Positions 27,006-36,696 of a stretch of DNA of 64,000 nt are shown here, in pieces (the stretch's first letter is position 1; every line of letters begins with the position of its first letter). Under the pieces are notes generated by a model. That model ran no database searches. It saw only the letters and a list, made by a program, of their open reading frames with translations, and was not told the origin of the DNA. This stretch comes from Chryseobacterium sp. MYb7 (lineage in GTDB: Bacteria > Bacteroidota > Bacteroidia > Flavobacteriales > Weeksellaceae): NCBI RefSeq assembly GCF_002979455.1, contig NZ_PCOU01000001.1, positions 310,001 through 374,000 on the forward strand, read 5' to 3'. Position numbers and translations under genes: made by a program.

Positions 27006-29264
27006 TTATTCTCTGTTTTTAACCAATACCCAGCCTGAGTATTTAGTTTCAGTATTGTCTTTATTGTTTTCGTTCCATGAGATGGTGTACCAGTAAGTTC
27101 CTGTAAGAACTTTTTTACCGGAAGCGGTTCCGTCCCAAGTGAAGTTTCTCATTTTGCCAGCTTCGTACAGTTTATTACCATATCTGTCGTAAACAATGAA
27201 GATGAGATTTTTCTTGTACGCGAGTGCTGAGTAATCAATGAAATCGTTTACGTTATCGCCGTTTGGTGTAATGGCATTAATCAGATTTGGTACGGTAATC
27301 TGAACTTCAACAGGAGTACAGTTGTAGAAATCTTTTACATAAACTCTTACTTCTCCTCTTGCCAAGCCGGTAAATACATTGCTGGTCTGCCAGTTGACAC
27401 CATCTAAAGAGAATTGGTATGGAGGAGTTCCTCCTGCTGCATTCACTGTTATTATGTTGTTGTCAATATCAATGCTGGAGATCACAGGATTTGCAGATGC
27501 TTTTACATTGACGATTTGCGTAGTGATACAATTTCCGGTTTTAAGCTTTACCCAGTAAGTGCCTACTCCTACATCTTTAATAGATGAGGTAGTTGCCCCG
27601 GTGCTCCATTCGTAGCCATTAAATCCAGGACCTGCATCCAGATCTGTTTTTCCCCCAATACAAATAGTTTTATCTTTCAGAACGGAAGATGTCACAGGCG
27701 GCAATACAATAAGATTGATTTTGGCAATATTAAAGCATCCGTTGGCATCAGTAACTTTTGCATACACAGCAGTGCTTGTAGATAGATACTGAAGAGGATT
27801 CATGATTTCATTCACTCCGTCTAAAGCATTTGCTGTGGAAGTGTAATATTTTTTTGCGGCACCAGCTGCTAAAGTCGTAACGTCTGCTGTAGTTAAATTA
27901 AAGATAGCACTGGTGATATTATTTTCAATAAAACATGACCTTAGAGTAGCTTCTTTTACAGGGGTATCTGCATAGAATGCCAATGTAATTTTCGCGGAGC
28001 CTGTACATCCCTGAGGGGTTGTTACTTTTACATAAACCACTCCGGGAGCAGATATGTAATTGTCGGGGTTTTGAATCTCATTCGTATCTGCATTGAGGTC
28101 TGCCAGCGTTTTGTAATATTTCTTAGTCACCCCCAAAACGGTGGTGACAGGGGCGGTGTTCAAATTGAAAGCGGCAGTTCCTGCTTTGTTGTTATTGCAT
28201 ACCGTAATGGTTTTGTCCTCAGCTTTGAAAGGAGCCAGAACCAATAAGATTTTAGCATCAGGATTATCACAAAGGAGTCCTGCATTATCTTTAATAACAA
28301 CGGTAACGGTTGCGTTAGCATTGAACTGATAATTGGTTGGATTGGAAATAGGTGTTGAACTTCCCAATGGATAGTAGGTAAATGTATAATTCGAAGGGTT
28401 GCTTACAAATTGCGAATTGAAAGTAGTCAGGTTTACAGATCCATATCCTGTAGTAGGATTGGGGCAGAAAGACTGTGTTGCTGAATTCTGTAAAATAGGA
28501 ACTTTATCAGTATAAATTTTTACATTTTTAATAGAATGTCTTGATCTTGCAGCTCCTGTAGATGCTGAAAATCCAAAATATCCTACAGTCATTGCTGCGG
28601 CTGTACCAGAAGGAGCGAAAGACTGGTTACAAATTACATTGCCATCTATAGTTATTTTGATAATCCAGCTGGTAGGAGCGGCAGGATCTACCTGAGCAGT
28701 AACTTCTACGTGCTTGAAAGCAGTTCCCTGAAAAGGTTGGGTTGTATTCAGATCTGGTGAGTGGAAAGAGCTTCCCGGAACATTGAAAAACTCAACGTTA
28801 TTGGTGTCTGTAGTATTTTGAACCTGTCCGTAAGCAACATGTACTTTACTCATTGTTGCGGCGGTGGTATTGTTGTAAGTATCAAGTCCTACGACAAGTC
28901 CTACTGCGTTTTGAGATACACCAAGACCGGATCCTAATACACTTGAAACAGGTGGGTTGGCTAGATACCAGAAGGCAATTCCATCTCCGTTAAAAGTCTG
29001 ATTGGAGTCCATTTTGAAATCGAATTCCACTCTCCATTTGTCACAGTATTTTAAGTTGATTGGGTCATTCAGTCTGATAGAGCCTGATTGGTTGTTGGTA
29101 TCTGGGGTGAGCTGAATAAAATCTGTGTTTACCTGAGTAGGGGAAACCATCGTCCATCCAGTAGTCGTCACTGGGTTTCCGATAAGCTGATAAGTCTGAG
29201 CAAAGGACTTCCCGGCTATACAGAGTAAAAAAACAGATAAATACAATAATAGATTTTTATTCAT
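27006..29264 (-). CDS. T9SS type B sorting domain protein with N-terminal L-type lectin-like domain (paralog)
   Basis: 752 residues, the same length as the gene ending at 24585 and collinear with it. Signal peptide to FAQ (23), lectin-like domain to about 255 (GDGIAFWYLANPP, GLGVSQNAVGLVVGLD), repeat region, then the type B sorting domain (VPNLINAITPNGDNVNDFIDY ... WVLVKNRE). The C-terminal domain is closer to that of the 31709 gene (LAYKKNLIFIVYDRYGNK, FTWDGTASGKK) than to its lectin neighbour, suggesting exchange of C-terminal segments between copies. Likely a surface adhesin. Confidence 0.9.
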   Translation of the reverse strand: MNKNLLLYLSVFLLCIAGKSFAQTYQLIGNPVTTTGWTMVSPTQVNTDFIQLTPDTNNQSGSIRLNDPINLKYCDKWRVEFDFKMDSNQTFNGDGIAFWYLANPPVSSVLGSGLGVSQNAVGLVVGLDTYNNTTAATMSKVHVAYGQVQNTTDTNNVEFFNVPGSSFHSPDLNTTQPFQGTAFKHVEVTAQVDPAAPTSWIIKITIDGNVICNQSFAPSGTAAAMTVGYFGFSASTGAARSRHSIKNVKIYTDKVPILQNSATQSFCPNPTTGYGSVNLTTFNSQFVSNPSNYTFTYYPLGSSTPISNPTNYQFNANATVTVVIKDNAGLLCDNPDAKILLVLAPFKAEDKTITVCNNNKAGTAAFNLNTAPVTTVLGVTKKYYKTLADLNADTNEIQNPDNYISAPGVVYVKVTTPQGCTGSAKITLAFYADTPVKEATLRSCFIENNITSAIFNLTTADVTTLAAGAAKKYYTSTANALDGVNEIMNPLQYLSTSTAVYAKVTDANGCFNIAKINLIVLPPVTSSVLKDKTICIGGKTDLDAGPGFNGYEWSTGATTSSIKDVGVGTYWVKLKTGNCITTQIVNVKASANPVISSIDIDNNIITVNAAGGTPPYQFSLDGVNWQTSNVFTGLARGEVRVYVKDFYNCTPVEVQITVPNLINAITPNGDNVNDFIDYSALAYKKNLIFIVYDRYGNKLYEAGKMRNFTWDGTASGKKVLTGTYWYTISWNENNKDNTETKYSGWVLVKNRE

Positions 29265-29428
29265 ATAAATGGGACTTAGATTAATGTGTAAAGATATTAA
29301 ATCCCAATTAAATAATATGTATTTAATGTTAAATCTGTTAAAAATTTTAATTATTTTTTAATAAAACTTGTTTCTTCTGTTGAAATGGTAAATATTGAGC
29401 AGGGGCTTTGGATTTGTTTTAAATAAGA

Positions 29429-29905
29429 CTAAAAGAGAGAATTGGAGTCAAGTCCTTCAAAATAGGTGTCAATTTCAAGATCGCTGGAATTGGCTGCTGC
29501 AACGGCCAGCTTGTCGCAGAGCTCGTTTTCAAAGTGACCTGCATGTCCTTTTACCCAATGCATTTTAGGGGTATGTTTATTATACAGCTCAACGAATTTT
29601 TTCCAGAGATCCGGATTTTTTACGTTTTTCCAGCCTCTTTTGATCCATCCTGCAATCCAGTTTTGATTGATTGCATCAGATACGTACTTGCTGTCCGTAT
29701 ACACATGGATTTCGTTTTCTGTTGATTTCAATTTTTCCAGTGCAGTGATGACGGCCAGAAGTTCCATTCTGTTGTTGGTTGTTTTTCGAAAACCTTTGGA
29801 AAATGTTTTCTGGTAATTTTTCTCAGGAACGCGCATGAGAATTCCATATCCGCCTTTTCCAGGATTTCCGCTGCATGCTCCGTCGGTATAAATTTCGATT
29901 CTCAA
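29429..29905 (-). CDS. rnhA: Ribonuclease HI
   Basis: Cleaves RNA in RNA-DNA hybrids during replication. The 158 residues are the standard length. The catalytic residues are D8 (YTDGACSGNPG), E48 (NNRMELLAV), D71 (VYTDSKYV) and D131 (ENELCDKLA), with His121 in KGHAGHFEN. The start codon is TTG at 29905: an in-frame TAA lies four codons upstream, and the first internal ATG (residue 24) would remove D8. It is 62 nt downstream of dnaB on the same strand and possibly co-transcribed. Confidence 0.95.
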   Translation of the reverse strand: MRIEIYTDGACSGNPGKGGYGILMRVPEKNYQKTFSKGFRKTTNNRMELLAVITALEKLKSTENEIHVYTDSKYVSDAINQNWIAGWIKRGWKNVKNPDLWKKFVELYNKHTPKMHWVKGHAGHFENELCDKLAVAAANSSDLEIDTYFEGLDSNSLF

Positions 29906-29967
29906 ATTTGCTTTTTAAAAGTTGAGTTATGTAAAATTAAACTGAATTGGGTTTAGATCTCGTTATT

Positions 29968-31554
29968 TTAAAACGGAAAATCATCATCGTCATCAAAGTC
30001 ATTCATTGATGAGCCTGAAAGTTTTGAACTGTCCGGAAGGTCAAATGCTGCCCCTGGCTGAATCGTTGTTTTGATTTTGTCGAAGCCGCTCGGTTCTCCA
30101 AAGTTGGAAGGGTATCCACCTCCGGCACCGTCCATTGCTGCTTCAATATCCCCGAATTTTGCAAAATGCTTTAAGAAAGATAATCTGACATCCGCTGTAG
30201 CACCATTTCTGTGTTTTGCAATAATCAGTTCAGCCTGGTTTTCTGTAGAAGTTTCCTGTCCTTCTTCATCATTATCCCAAACAGTAATTTTATAATATTC
30301 CGGTCTGAAGATGAAAGATACGATATCCGCATCCTGCTCAATTGCTCCGGATTCCCTCAGGTCAGAAAGCTGAGGTCTTTTTCCGGGACGTGCTTCCACA
30401 CTTCTTGAAAGCTGGGAAAGAGCAATTACCGGAACGTTAAGTTCTTTTGCGATAGCTTTTAATGAACGTGAAATCATGGAGATCTCCTGTTCACGGTTTC
30501 CGACTCCTTTTCCGCCACTGCTTCCTGCTGTCATCAGCTGAAGGTAGTCGACCATGATGATTCTTACTCCATGCTGCATTACCAATCTTCGGCATTTTGC
30601 ACGGAAGTCAAATATCGAAAGGGAAGGAGTTTCGTCAATATATAAAGGGGCATTTTCCAATTCAGATACATTGGAGAATAATCTCTGCCATTCTTCATCA
30701 TCCAAAGTTCCTTTTCTTAATTTCTCAGAAGAAATCCTTGTTTCGGAAGCGATCATTCTGGTGATCAGCTGCACAGATGCCATCTCGAGAGAGAAAAGAG
30801 CCATAGGTACTTTGTGTCCTACTGCAATATTTCTTGCCATGGAAAGAAGGAATGCTGTCTTACCCATCGCGGGACGGGCTGCAATAATAATAAGGTCAGA
30901 ATTCTGCCATCCACCGGTTTCCTTATCTACATCTCGGAATCCTGAAGGAACCCCTGAAAGTCCCTCTTTATCTTTTAAAGATTTAATAGTATCAATAGCC
31001 TGTTTTACCAATGAGTTGGCAGTATCAAATCCCTTCTTAATCGTTCCGTTGGTGATTTCAAAGAAGGATTGTTCTGCTTTGTCTAAAAGTTCAAAAACAT
31101 CAGTTGATTCTTTGTAGGAAGAATCAATAACGTTGGCAGAAACATTGATAAGGCTTCTTAAAATATATTTTTCAAGAATAACACGTACGTGATATTCAAT
31201 ATGGGCAGATGAACTTACCCCCATCGTCAGGTCAATGATATAGTGATCACCTCCTGCCTGGCTTAGTTTATCTTCTTTTTTTAAATTCTGAATGATGGTC
31301 ATTAAGTCTACCGGTTGGTTTCCCTCATAAAGCTTCAGGATGGTAGAAAAGATGACCTGATGTCTCGGGTCATAGAATACTTCCGGGGTAAGAAGGTCAA
31401 TGGAATGGTCAAGACCTTTTTTGTCAATCAAAAAAGTTCCGATAACAAGTCTTTCAAAATCCACTGCATTGGGAGGCATTTTTCCATCCGCAATAGACAA
31501 TTCTTTTGCAAAGTTTCCGTGTGTCAGGGATGATAATGTTTCTTTCTGCGCCAT
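29968..31554 (-). CDS. dnaB: Replicative DNA helicase DnaB
   Basis: Hexameric 5'-3' helicase at the replication fork. 528 residues. The N-terminal domain (about 25-125; PPNAVDFERLVIGTFLID) binds primase; a linker follows, then the RecA-like ATPase with ARPAMGKTAFLL (about 224-235), ALFSLEM, MVDYLQLM (Walker B) and AIEQDADIVSFIFRPEYY. The C-terminus is acidic (DFDDDDDFPF), a common tail that may attract primase or SSB. The -7 box TATCTTTG ends 4 nt before the ATG. The gene is lodged between T9SS type B paralogs. Confidence 0.96.
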   Translation of the reverse strand: MAQKETLSSLTHGNFAKELSIADGKMPPNAVDFERLVIGTFLIDKKGLDHSIDLLTPEVFYDPRHQVIFSTILKLYEGNQPVDLMTIIQNLKKEDKLSQAGGDHYIIDLTMGVSSSAHIEYHVRVILEKYILRSLINVSANVIDSSYKESTDVFELLDKAEQSFFEITNGTIKKGFDTANSLVKQAIDTIKSLKDKEGLSGVPSGFRDVDKETGGWQNSDLIIIAARPAMGKTAFLLSMARNIAVGHKVPMALFSLEMASVQLITRMIASETRISSEKLRKGTLDDEEWQRLFSNVSELENAPLYIDETPSLSIFDFRAKCRRLVMQHGVRIIMVDYLQLMTAGSSGGKGVGNREQEISMISRSLKAIAKELNVPVIALSQLSRSVEARPGKRPQLSDLRESGAIEQDADIVSFIFRPEYYKITVWDNDEEGQETSTENQAELIIAKHRNGATADVRLSFLKHFAKFGDIEAAMDGAGGGYPSNFGEPSGFDKIKTTIQPGAAFDLPDSSKLSGSSMNDFDDDDDFPF

Positions 31555-31558
31555 GTTG

Positions 31559-31566
31559 CAAAGATA
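31559..31566 (-). promoter_or_regulatory. -7 box of dnaB, predicting a leaderless mRNA
   Basis: TATCTTTG on minus, ending 4 nt before the dnaB ATG. The region upstream is almost pure A/T with no obvious TTG. Confidence 0.45.
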
Positions 31567-31655
31567 GTTTATTTAAAAAATAATAAAAAAATAGTATTCA
31601 ACAAATTATTAGCAGTCTTTCGGAAAATACTGTAGACAGGAGGTTGGTTGTGTTG

Positions 31656-31695
31656 ATAAAAAAAATCACCCCGTTCTGAGGTGATTTTTTAAAAA
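31656..31695 (-). terminator. Terminator of the third T9SS type B protein gene
   Basis: Perfect 10-bp stem (31661-31670 with 31680-31689) flanked by A and T runs on both sides, so it can work in either direction. Confidence 0.85.
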
Positions 31696-31708
31696 GATTC
31701 AGTAAAAC

Positions 31709-33856
31709 TTATTCTTTATTTTTTACCAATACCCATCCGGAGTATTTAGTTTCTGTACTGTTTTTGTTGTTTTCGTTCCATGAGATCGTATACCAGTAAG
31801 TTCCTGTAGGAATTTTCTTACCGAAGGCAGTTCCGTCCCATGTGAAATTTCTCATTTTGTCAGCTTCATGAAGTTTGTTTCCGTATCTGTCATACACAAT
31901 GAAGACAAGGTTTTTCTTGTATGCAAGTGCAGAATAGTCAATAACATCATTGATGTTGTCTCCATTAGGAGTGATTGCGTTAATAAGATTAGGAACCGTA
32001 ACAGTCACCTGAATAGGAGTACAGTTGTAAGTATCTTTTACATAGATGGTATTCTCTCCTCTTGGAAGTCCACTGAATGTATTAGAATCCTGCCATTTGA
32101 TACCGTCTACAGAATATTTGTAAGGAGGAACTCCGCCTGTAGCAGTAACTGTAATGTTGTTATTTGATATTTCTATTCCTGAAATTACAGGCTGAAGACT
32201 TGCATGTATACGTACTTCCTGAAGAGTGAAACATTTTCCGGTCTGAAGTTTCACCCAATATACACCTACTGGTACATTGTTAATAGATTGTGTTGTTTCT
32301 CCGGTACTCCATTCGTAGCTGACAAATCCAGGACCAGCATCCAATGTCGTTTTGCTTTCAGCACAAATTGTTTTGTCTTTTAATACTGCTGATTTTACAG
32401 GCGGAAGTACTTTCAATTCTATTTTGGCAATTGAATAACACTGCTTGTCATTATCTACTCTTGCATATACCGTTTTACTTTCTGAAAGATAGTTGAATGG
32501 GGTTGCAATCGGGTTAGTCTGTGCTTTAGCATCAGCTACTGATGTGTAATATTTAATAATCGTTCCTGTAGGAGTTGGAACTGCTACACCAATATCTGCT
32601 TTAGAAAGATCGAATGTTGAACGGGTAACATCGTTATCAATATAACAGTTTTGGATTACAGCATCTTTTAATACAACCGTTGGGTAGAACAATAGTCTTA
32701 TCGTAGTAGTTGCTATACATCCGAAAGTAGAAACTACTTTCACGTATATCGTTGTTTCCGGAGAAACATAGTTAGCAGGATCAGTGATTTCGTTGATCCC
32801 TGCATTCATGTCAGCAACAGTAGCATAGTACTTAATGGTTGCTCCAGGGCCGCCAAATACATTGGCTGTTGTTAAATTATATTTTGCGGTACCTGCTCCA
32901 TTATTATTACAAGAATATAGAGTAGCGGTGTTTGCTGAGATGCCTACATTTACAAACTTAAACTTCCCTGTTATGAAACATCCGTTGATAGGATTGGTAG
33001 GGTTAGTTGGGTCTTGGTATACAATTCTGTAATAATATGTTGTTGTTCCGTCTACAGTTGTTACCGTAAGAGGGTTTTGTCCTGTAAGAGCGTCATTGGT
33101 TGTTTTATGATAAGTAACCTTGAAATTAGAGCTGTTACCATTAATAATAGCAGCGGTAAGTGTTGTAAAATCAAACTGTGTAGGTAGTGCACAAACCATC
33201 ACCTGGTTAGGATCATTAGGAGTAGCTCCCGGTATTCCCGGAGCGATAAATGGGTAAGGCGAAAGCACAGGATCGTTAAATGCAGAGCTTAAGCTCGCAG
33301 TACCAGACCATTCTAAAGAAAATCCATTGGTGGATCTACTGAAGTTGTCAATCACCAAATAATATGTTTGACCTACTAATACATTCAAATAAGGGCTCCA
33401 TTTACCGTTGTTCATACTTGCTGTAGTACCAGGAGGGTTGGTAGGAAATACAGCCGGTGGAGCAAGAGCAAGGTCCAGACCTGTGTCTCCCGGAGTACCG
33501 CTATAGTTACATCTTATTGGCTGTATGAATACGTGATCCGCATTCTGTAAAGAAGCACATCCGTTTGCTGTAGGTCCATAGACTGCGAAATCATAATCAT
33601 CACCCTGATCGTTAGGTTTTATTTTAAATGCCAGTGTTCCTGGTGTGGATACAGTAAAGGTATACCAAACGGTATATCTCTCATTCGTACTAAGACATCC
33701 TCCGTTTTGGTTAAGGATTTCTATAATATTCCCTGGGCCTGAAGGAGTGTACGAAATGTCAGAGTTACCACAGATGGGGATGGCCGTGACACAGTCTGAC
33801 TGTGAATAAGCCAATTGTGTTATCAATAAAATAAAAAGGAGTAGTATTTTTTTCAT
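31709..33856 (-). CDS. T9SS type B sorting domain protein (third paralog)
   Basis: 715 residues. The signal peptide ends near AYSQ (19). The N-terminal domain differs from the lectin type: SDCVTAIPICGN, then WYTFTVSTPGTLAFKIKP and VGQTYYLVIDNFS, a jelly-roll resembling pre-peptidase C-terminal-like domains. Ig-like repeats follow (YSCNNNGAGTAKYNL, QNCYIDNDVTRSTFDL), and then the type B sorting domain (VPNLINAITPNGDNINDVIDY ... WVLVKNKE). It is probably a cell-surface protein; no enzymatic motif is visible. Its upstream neighbour on the strand is the 33958 paralog with the same N-terminal type. Confidence 0.88.
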   Translation of the reverse strand: MKKILLLFILLITQLAYSQSDCVTAIPICGNSDISYTPSGPGNIIEILNQNGGCLSTNERYTVWYTFTVSTPGTLAFKIKPNDQGDDYDFAVYGPTANGCASLQNADHVFIQPIRCNYSGTPGDTGLDLALAPPAVFPTNPPGTTASMNNGKWSPYLNVLVGQTYYLVIDNFSRSTNGFSLEWSGTASLSSAFNDPVLSPYPFIAPGIPGATPNDPNQVMVCALPTQFDFTTLTAAIINGNSSNFKVTYHKTTNDALTGQNPLTVTTVDGTTTYYYRIVYQDPTNPTNPINGCFITGKFKFVNVGISANTATLYSCNNNGAGTAKYNLTTANVFGGPGATIKYYATVADMNAGINEITDPANYVSPETTIYVKVVSTFGCIATTTIRLLFYPTVVLKDAVIQNCYIDNDVTRSTFDLSKADIGVAVPTPTGTIIKYYTSVADAKAQTNPIATPFNYLSESKTVYARVDNDKQCYSIAKIELKVLPPVKSAVLKDKTICAESKTTLDAGPGFVSYEWSTGETTQSINNVPVGVYWVKLQTGKCFTLQEVRIHASLQPVISGIEISNNNITVTATGGVPPYKYSVDGIKWQDSNTFSGLPRGENTIYVKDTYNCTPIQVTVTVPNLINAITPNGDNINDVIDYSALAYKKNLVFIVYDRYGNKLHEADKMRNFTWDGTAFGKKIPTGTYWYTISWNENNKNSTETKYSGWVLVKNKE

Positions 33857-33915
33857 TGTTAAAAGTTTTTGTTAAACCAAACTGAAATCAATAATTTTTT
33901 TTCTATGATTTGTAA

Positions 33916-33948
33916 AAGAAAAAGCCGCCAAAGCGGCTTTTTCTTATT
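33916..33948 (-). terminator. Terminator of the fourth T9SS type B protein gene
   Basis: Perfect 13-bp stem (33916-33928 with 33933-33945), 4-nt loop. Confidence 0.85.
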
Positions 33949-33957
33949 ATATGATGA

Positions 33958-36054
33958 TTATTCTCTGTTTTTTACAACAATCCATCCTGAAAACTTGAAA
34001 GGAGTATTCTTTTTGTCATTCTCATTCCATGTTACAGAATACCAATAGGTACCTGTCGGGATTTTCTTCCCGGCAATAGTTCCGTCCCATTTGTATCCGT
34101 TAGATTTATCTCCCTGGTGGATTTTTGTTCCGTATCTGTCAAAGATACTTAAAACAAGGTTCTGTTTATCTGCTATTGCAGAATAATCTACAACATCATT
34201 CACACCATCCCCGTTTGGAGTAATCATATTGATAAGGTTAGGAACCACTATTGTCACTTCAATAGGGTCACAATCGTAAGCATCTTTTACATATACTTTG
34301 TAAGTTCCTCTTGCGATATTAGAGAAAATGTTAGAGGTCTGCCACACAATTTTATCCATTGAATACTGGTAATCCGGTGTTCCTCCTATTACATTGATTG
34401 TTAGTGTAGTGTTGGATATATCAACACCTGTTACCACGGGCTGTTCAGAAGGATAAACAGTTACTTTTTGAGTAGCGATACATTCTCCTGTTTTTAATTT
34501 TACCCAGTAATTTCCTACTCCAACATTTTTGATAGACTGCGTAGTTGCTCCTGTGCTCCACTCATAGCTGCTGAATCCAGGACCTGCATCAAGAGTTGTA
34601 GTATCTTCCATACAGATGATTTTGTCTTTCAGAACACTTGATGTTACAGGGGCAATTACCGTTAAGGTAATTTTTGCAACAGTATAACATCCGCGGGTGT
34701 CTGATACTCTAACGTATACAAATCCATTTGGAGCAATATAATTATTAACTGTTAATATTTCGTTTGTTGCATCTATGGCGTCTGTCAATGATGGGAAATA
34801 TCTTTTGGTTGCAGTTCCTGTAGGACTTGTAACCGGAGCATTGGCAAGATTGAATAACGCTGTAGATGGGTTTGATTCTATGAAACAAGATCTTATTGAC
34901 GCATCTGTTGCTGTAACCAAAGGATAGAATTTCAGAGTAATTTCAGCGGAAGCTGTACATCCAAATTCGTTGATTGCTTTTACAAAAACTGAACCTTCTG
35001 CAGAAACAAATACATAAGGGTTGGTAATCTCATTAGTGCCGTTCGTAAGATCATACATAGAAGGATAATACTTTAATATATGATTAGGAGCAGCTCCCAC
35101 AGTTGCTGTAGACAGATCATACGTTGCCGTTCCAGAACCGTTATTACTACAAGAAGTAAGGGTAGCAGGGTTTAATGTAAAAGATTTATCAATGAATTTA
35201 ATCTGTCCAAATTCTCTACACTGATTTAAAAAGCTGGTTGGGCTGTTCGGATCAACATAACTGATGGCATATGTATAATTGTTAGCCACATTAATATTCG
35301 TAGGTGCAGTAATAGGATTGTTATCATCTAATGCGTCTGTTGGTGAAGCATAGTATTTTACAATAAAATTGGAGTTACCATTTATGATCTGTGCAGAAAA
35401 TGTAGAAAAATCATAGTTTACAATTTTACCACATACAGGTATTTCTCCATTTTGGGTAGGGCCAGGCTCTAAAAACGGATGTGGCTGATAAACCTGCGCA
35501 GAGTTATTATCAAAAGGAGTAAGAAGTTTAGCTGTTCCTCCAAAAGTTAAGGTAAATGGCGCAATGTCTATAGAATAGTTATTTAAAAGAAGATGGTATA
35601 CCTGTCCAGGCAGCACATCAATATATTTTACATAGCCATCACCTCCTCCGTTTTCAGTAGTATCAGTAGAAGTCATATTAAGCCCGGTAGGGTTAATGAT
35701 AGTAGAATTCACGCCGGCATAAGAACATCTCAATGGAGTAGCTGTTGTATTGGCGCAGTTAAAGTTAGGGCCGTATAGGGCAAAATCATAGTCAATCCCT
35801 ACTGCAGTAGGACCCGTAGGAGTTACTACAAAAGTCAATGTTCCTGCAGTCTCTATACTGAAAGTAAGCCATATAGAGTTACTTTCTCCGTTAGGACCCA
35901 GACAGCCTACCTGGCCTTCTTTCACGCTTCCCCAGCCATTAGGTGTAAGAGAAATAGCGGCGTCACTGCATATTGGGATGGCGGAAATACAGTCTTGCTG
36001 TCCAAACGCCACTTGAGCTAAGAAAAGTAGAAAAACGAGTAGATATTTTTTCAT
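33958..36054 (-). CDS. T9SS type B sorting domain protein (fourth paralog)
   Basis: 698 residues from the ATG at 36054 (MKKYLLVFLLFLAQVAFGQ); an ATG three codons earlier at 36063 is possible but less like a signal peptide start. The domain layout is the same as the 31709 protein: QDCISAIPICSDAAISL, IWLTFSIETAGTLTFVV and PGQVYHLLLNNYS, repeats with paired Cys, and the type B sorting domain (VPNLINMITPNGDGVNDVVDY ... WIVVKNRE). Its sorting domain resembles that of the 24585 protein most. It starts 30 nt after the 36085 gene, so the two are probably one transcript. Confidence 0.88.
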   Translation of the reverse strand: MKKYLLVFLLFLAQVAFGQQDCISAIPICSDAAISLTPNGWGSVKEGQVGCLGPNGESNSIWLTFSIETAGTLTFVVTPTGPTAVGIDYDFALYGPNFNCANTTATPLRCSYAGVNSTIINPTGLNMTSTDTTENGGGDGYVKYIDVLPGQVYHLLLNNYSIDIAPFTLTFGGTAKLLTPFDNNSAQVYQPHPFLEPGPTQNGEIPVCGKIVNYDFSTFSAQIINGNSNFIVKYYASPTDALDDNNPITAPTNINVANNYTYAISYVDPNSPTSFLNQCREFGQIKFIDKSFTLNPATLTSCSNNGSGTATYDLSTATVGAAPNHILKYYPSMYDLTNGTNEITNPYVFVSAEGSVFVKAINEFGCTASAEITLKFYPLVTATDASIRSCFIESNPSTALFNLANAPVTSPTGTATKRYFPSLTDAIDATNEILTVNNYIAPNGFVYVRVSDTRGCYTVAKITLTVIAPVTSSVLKDKIICMEDTTTLDAGPGFSSYEWSTGATTQSIKNVGVGNYWVKLKTGECIATQKVTVYPSEQPVVTGVDISNTTLTINVIGGTPDYQYSMDKIVWQTSNIFSNIARGTYKVYVKDAYDCDPIEVTIVVPNLINMITPNGDGVNDVVDYSAIADKQNLVLSIFDRYGTKIHQGDKSNGYKWDGTIAGKKIPTGTYWYSVTWNENDKKNTPFKFSGWIVVKNRE

Positions 36055-36084
36055 GTTGATCATTTTAATTTTTTTATTTCCAGA

Positions 36085-36696
36085 TTATTGGACAGTGGGT
36101 ACCAATTGTTTTCCCCATGAAGGAGATTTGCTGTCTGAAGAATTTTGGTTAGAAAATTCGCCTAAAGCCTTACGGTATAAAATGTCTGCATTGGATTTAT
36201 CTCCTGATTTTTCTTTGATTTTTGCTTGAAGAACAGCCAGTCTAGGATTATTGCTGGAGCTTGTTTCAGCTTTTGCTATGCTTTGAGAGATCGCATTCAG
36301 ATCCAACTGATTGTTTTGTGAACCATCAATCTGTATTTTCTGAAAATACAGTAAACCTAATAATATGTTCACCTCCGCATTGTCTCTTTGGATAGTCCAT
36401 ATTCCTGTAGCTATTTTTCTGGCTAAAGCATTGTCGTCCATGAGACTGGCTCCCGGAGCTTTGTTTAGCAGGGTTTCATTTTTAAGGTATAAAGAAACAA
36501 CAGCATAGTATTTGGCCTGCCATGTTTCAGTAGTTTTTGCTGTTGAAAATTTATTGAAAAGATTGTCGTAGTCATTGGTTGTCTTGGAGCTATTAAGCTG
36601 CAAGACGCTCTGTGCTAGTGCTTTGTCGGTGAAAGTCTGGGCTTTAACCCAACAGCTTGCAATGAAAAAGCTTAAAGTTAGTAAAAGTTTAGTCAT
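36085..36696 (-). CDS. Exported helical protein of unknown function
   Basis: 203 residues from the ATG at 36696 (MTKLLLTLSFFIASCWVKAQ), which gives a normal signal peptide; the frame opens 6 codons earlier. The mature part is helical with Ala/Leu/Ser-rich segments (AKYYAVVSLYLKNETLL, LDLNAISQSIAKAE, PRLAVLQAKIKEKSGD, ADILYRKALGEFS), which looks like a short TPR-type solenoid. It lies 30 nt upstream of the 33958 surface protein and may assist its biogenesis; this is inference from position only. Confidence 0.7.
   Translation of the reverse strand: MTKLLLTLSFFIASCWVKAQTFTDKALAQSVLQLNSSKTTNDYDNLFNKFSTAKTTETWQAKYYAVVSLYLKNETLLNKAPGASLMDDNALARKIATGIWTIQRDNAEVNILLGLLYFQKIQIDGSQNNQLDLNAISQSIAKAETSSSNNPRLAVLQAKIKEKSGDKSNADILYRKALGEFSNQNSSDSKSPSWGKQLVPTVQ

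Noticed and set aside
30554..31117. Plus-strand frame of 187 codons.
   Set aside because: Entirely antisense to dnaB, whose conserved motifs are intact.
24585..36054. Tandem T9SS type B genes as a prophage or IS-driven array.
   Set aside because: No mobile-element genes or flanking repeats; ordinary paralogous surface genes, each with its own terminator.
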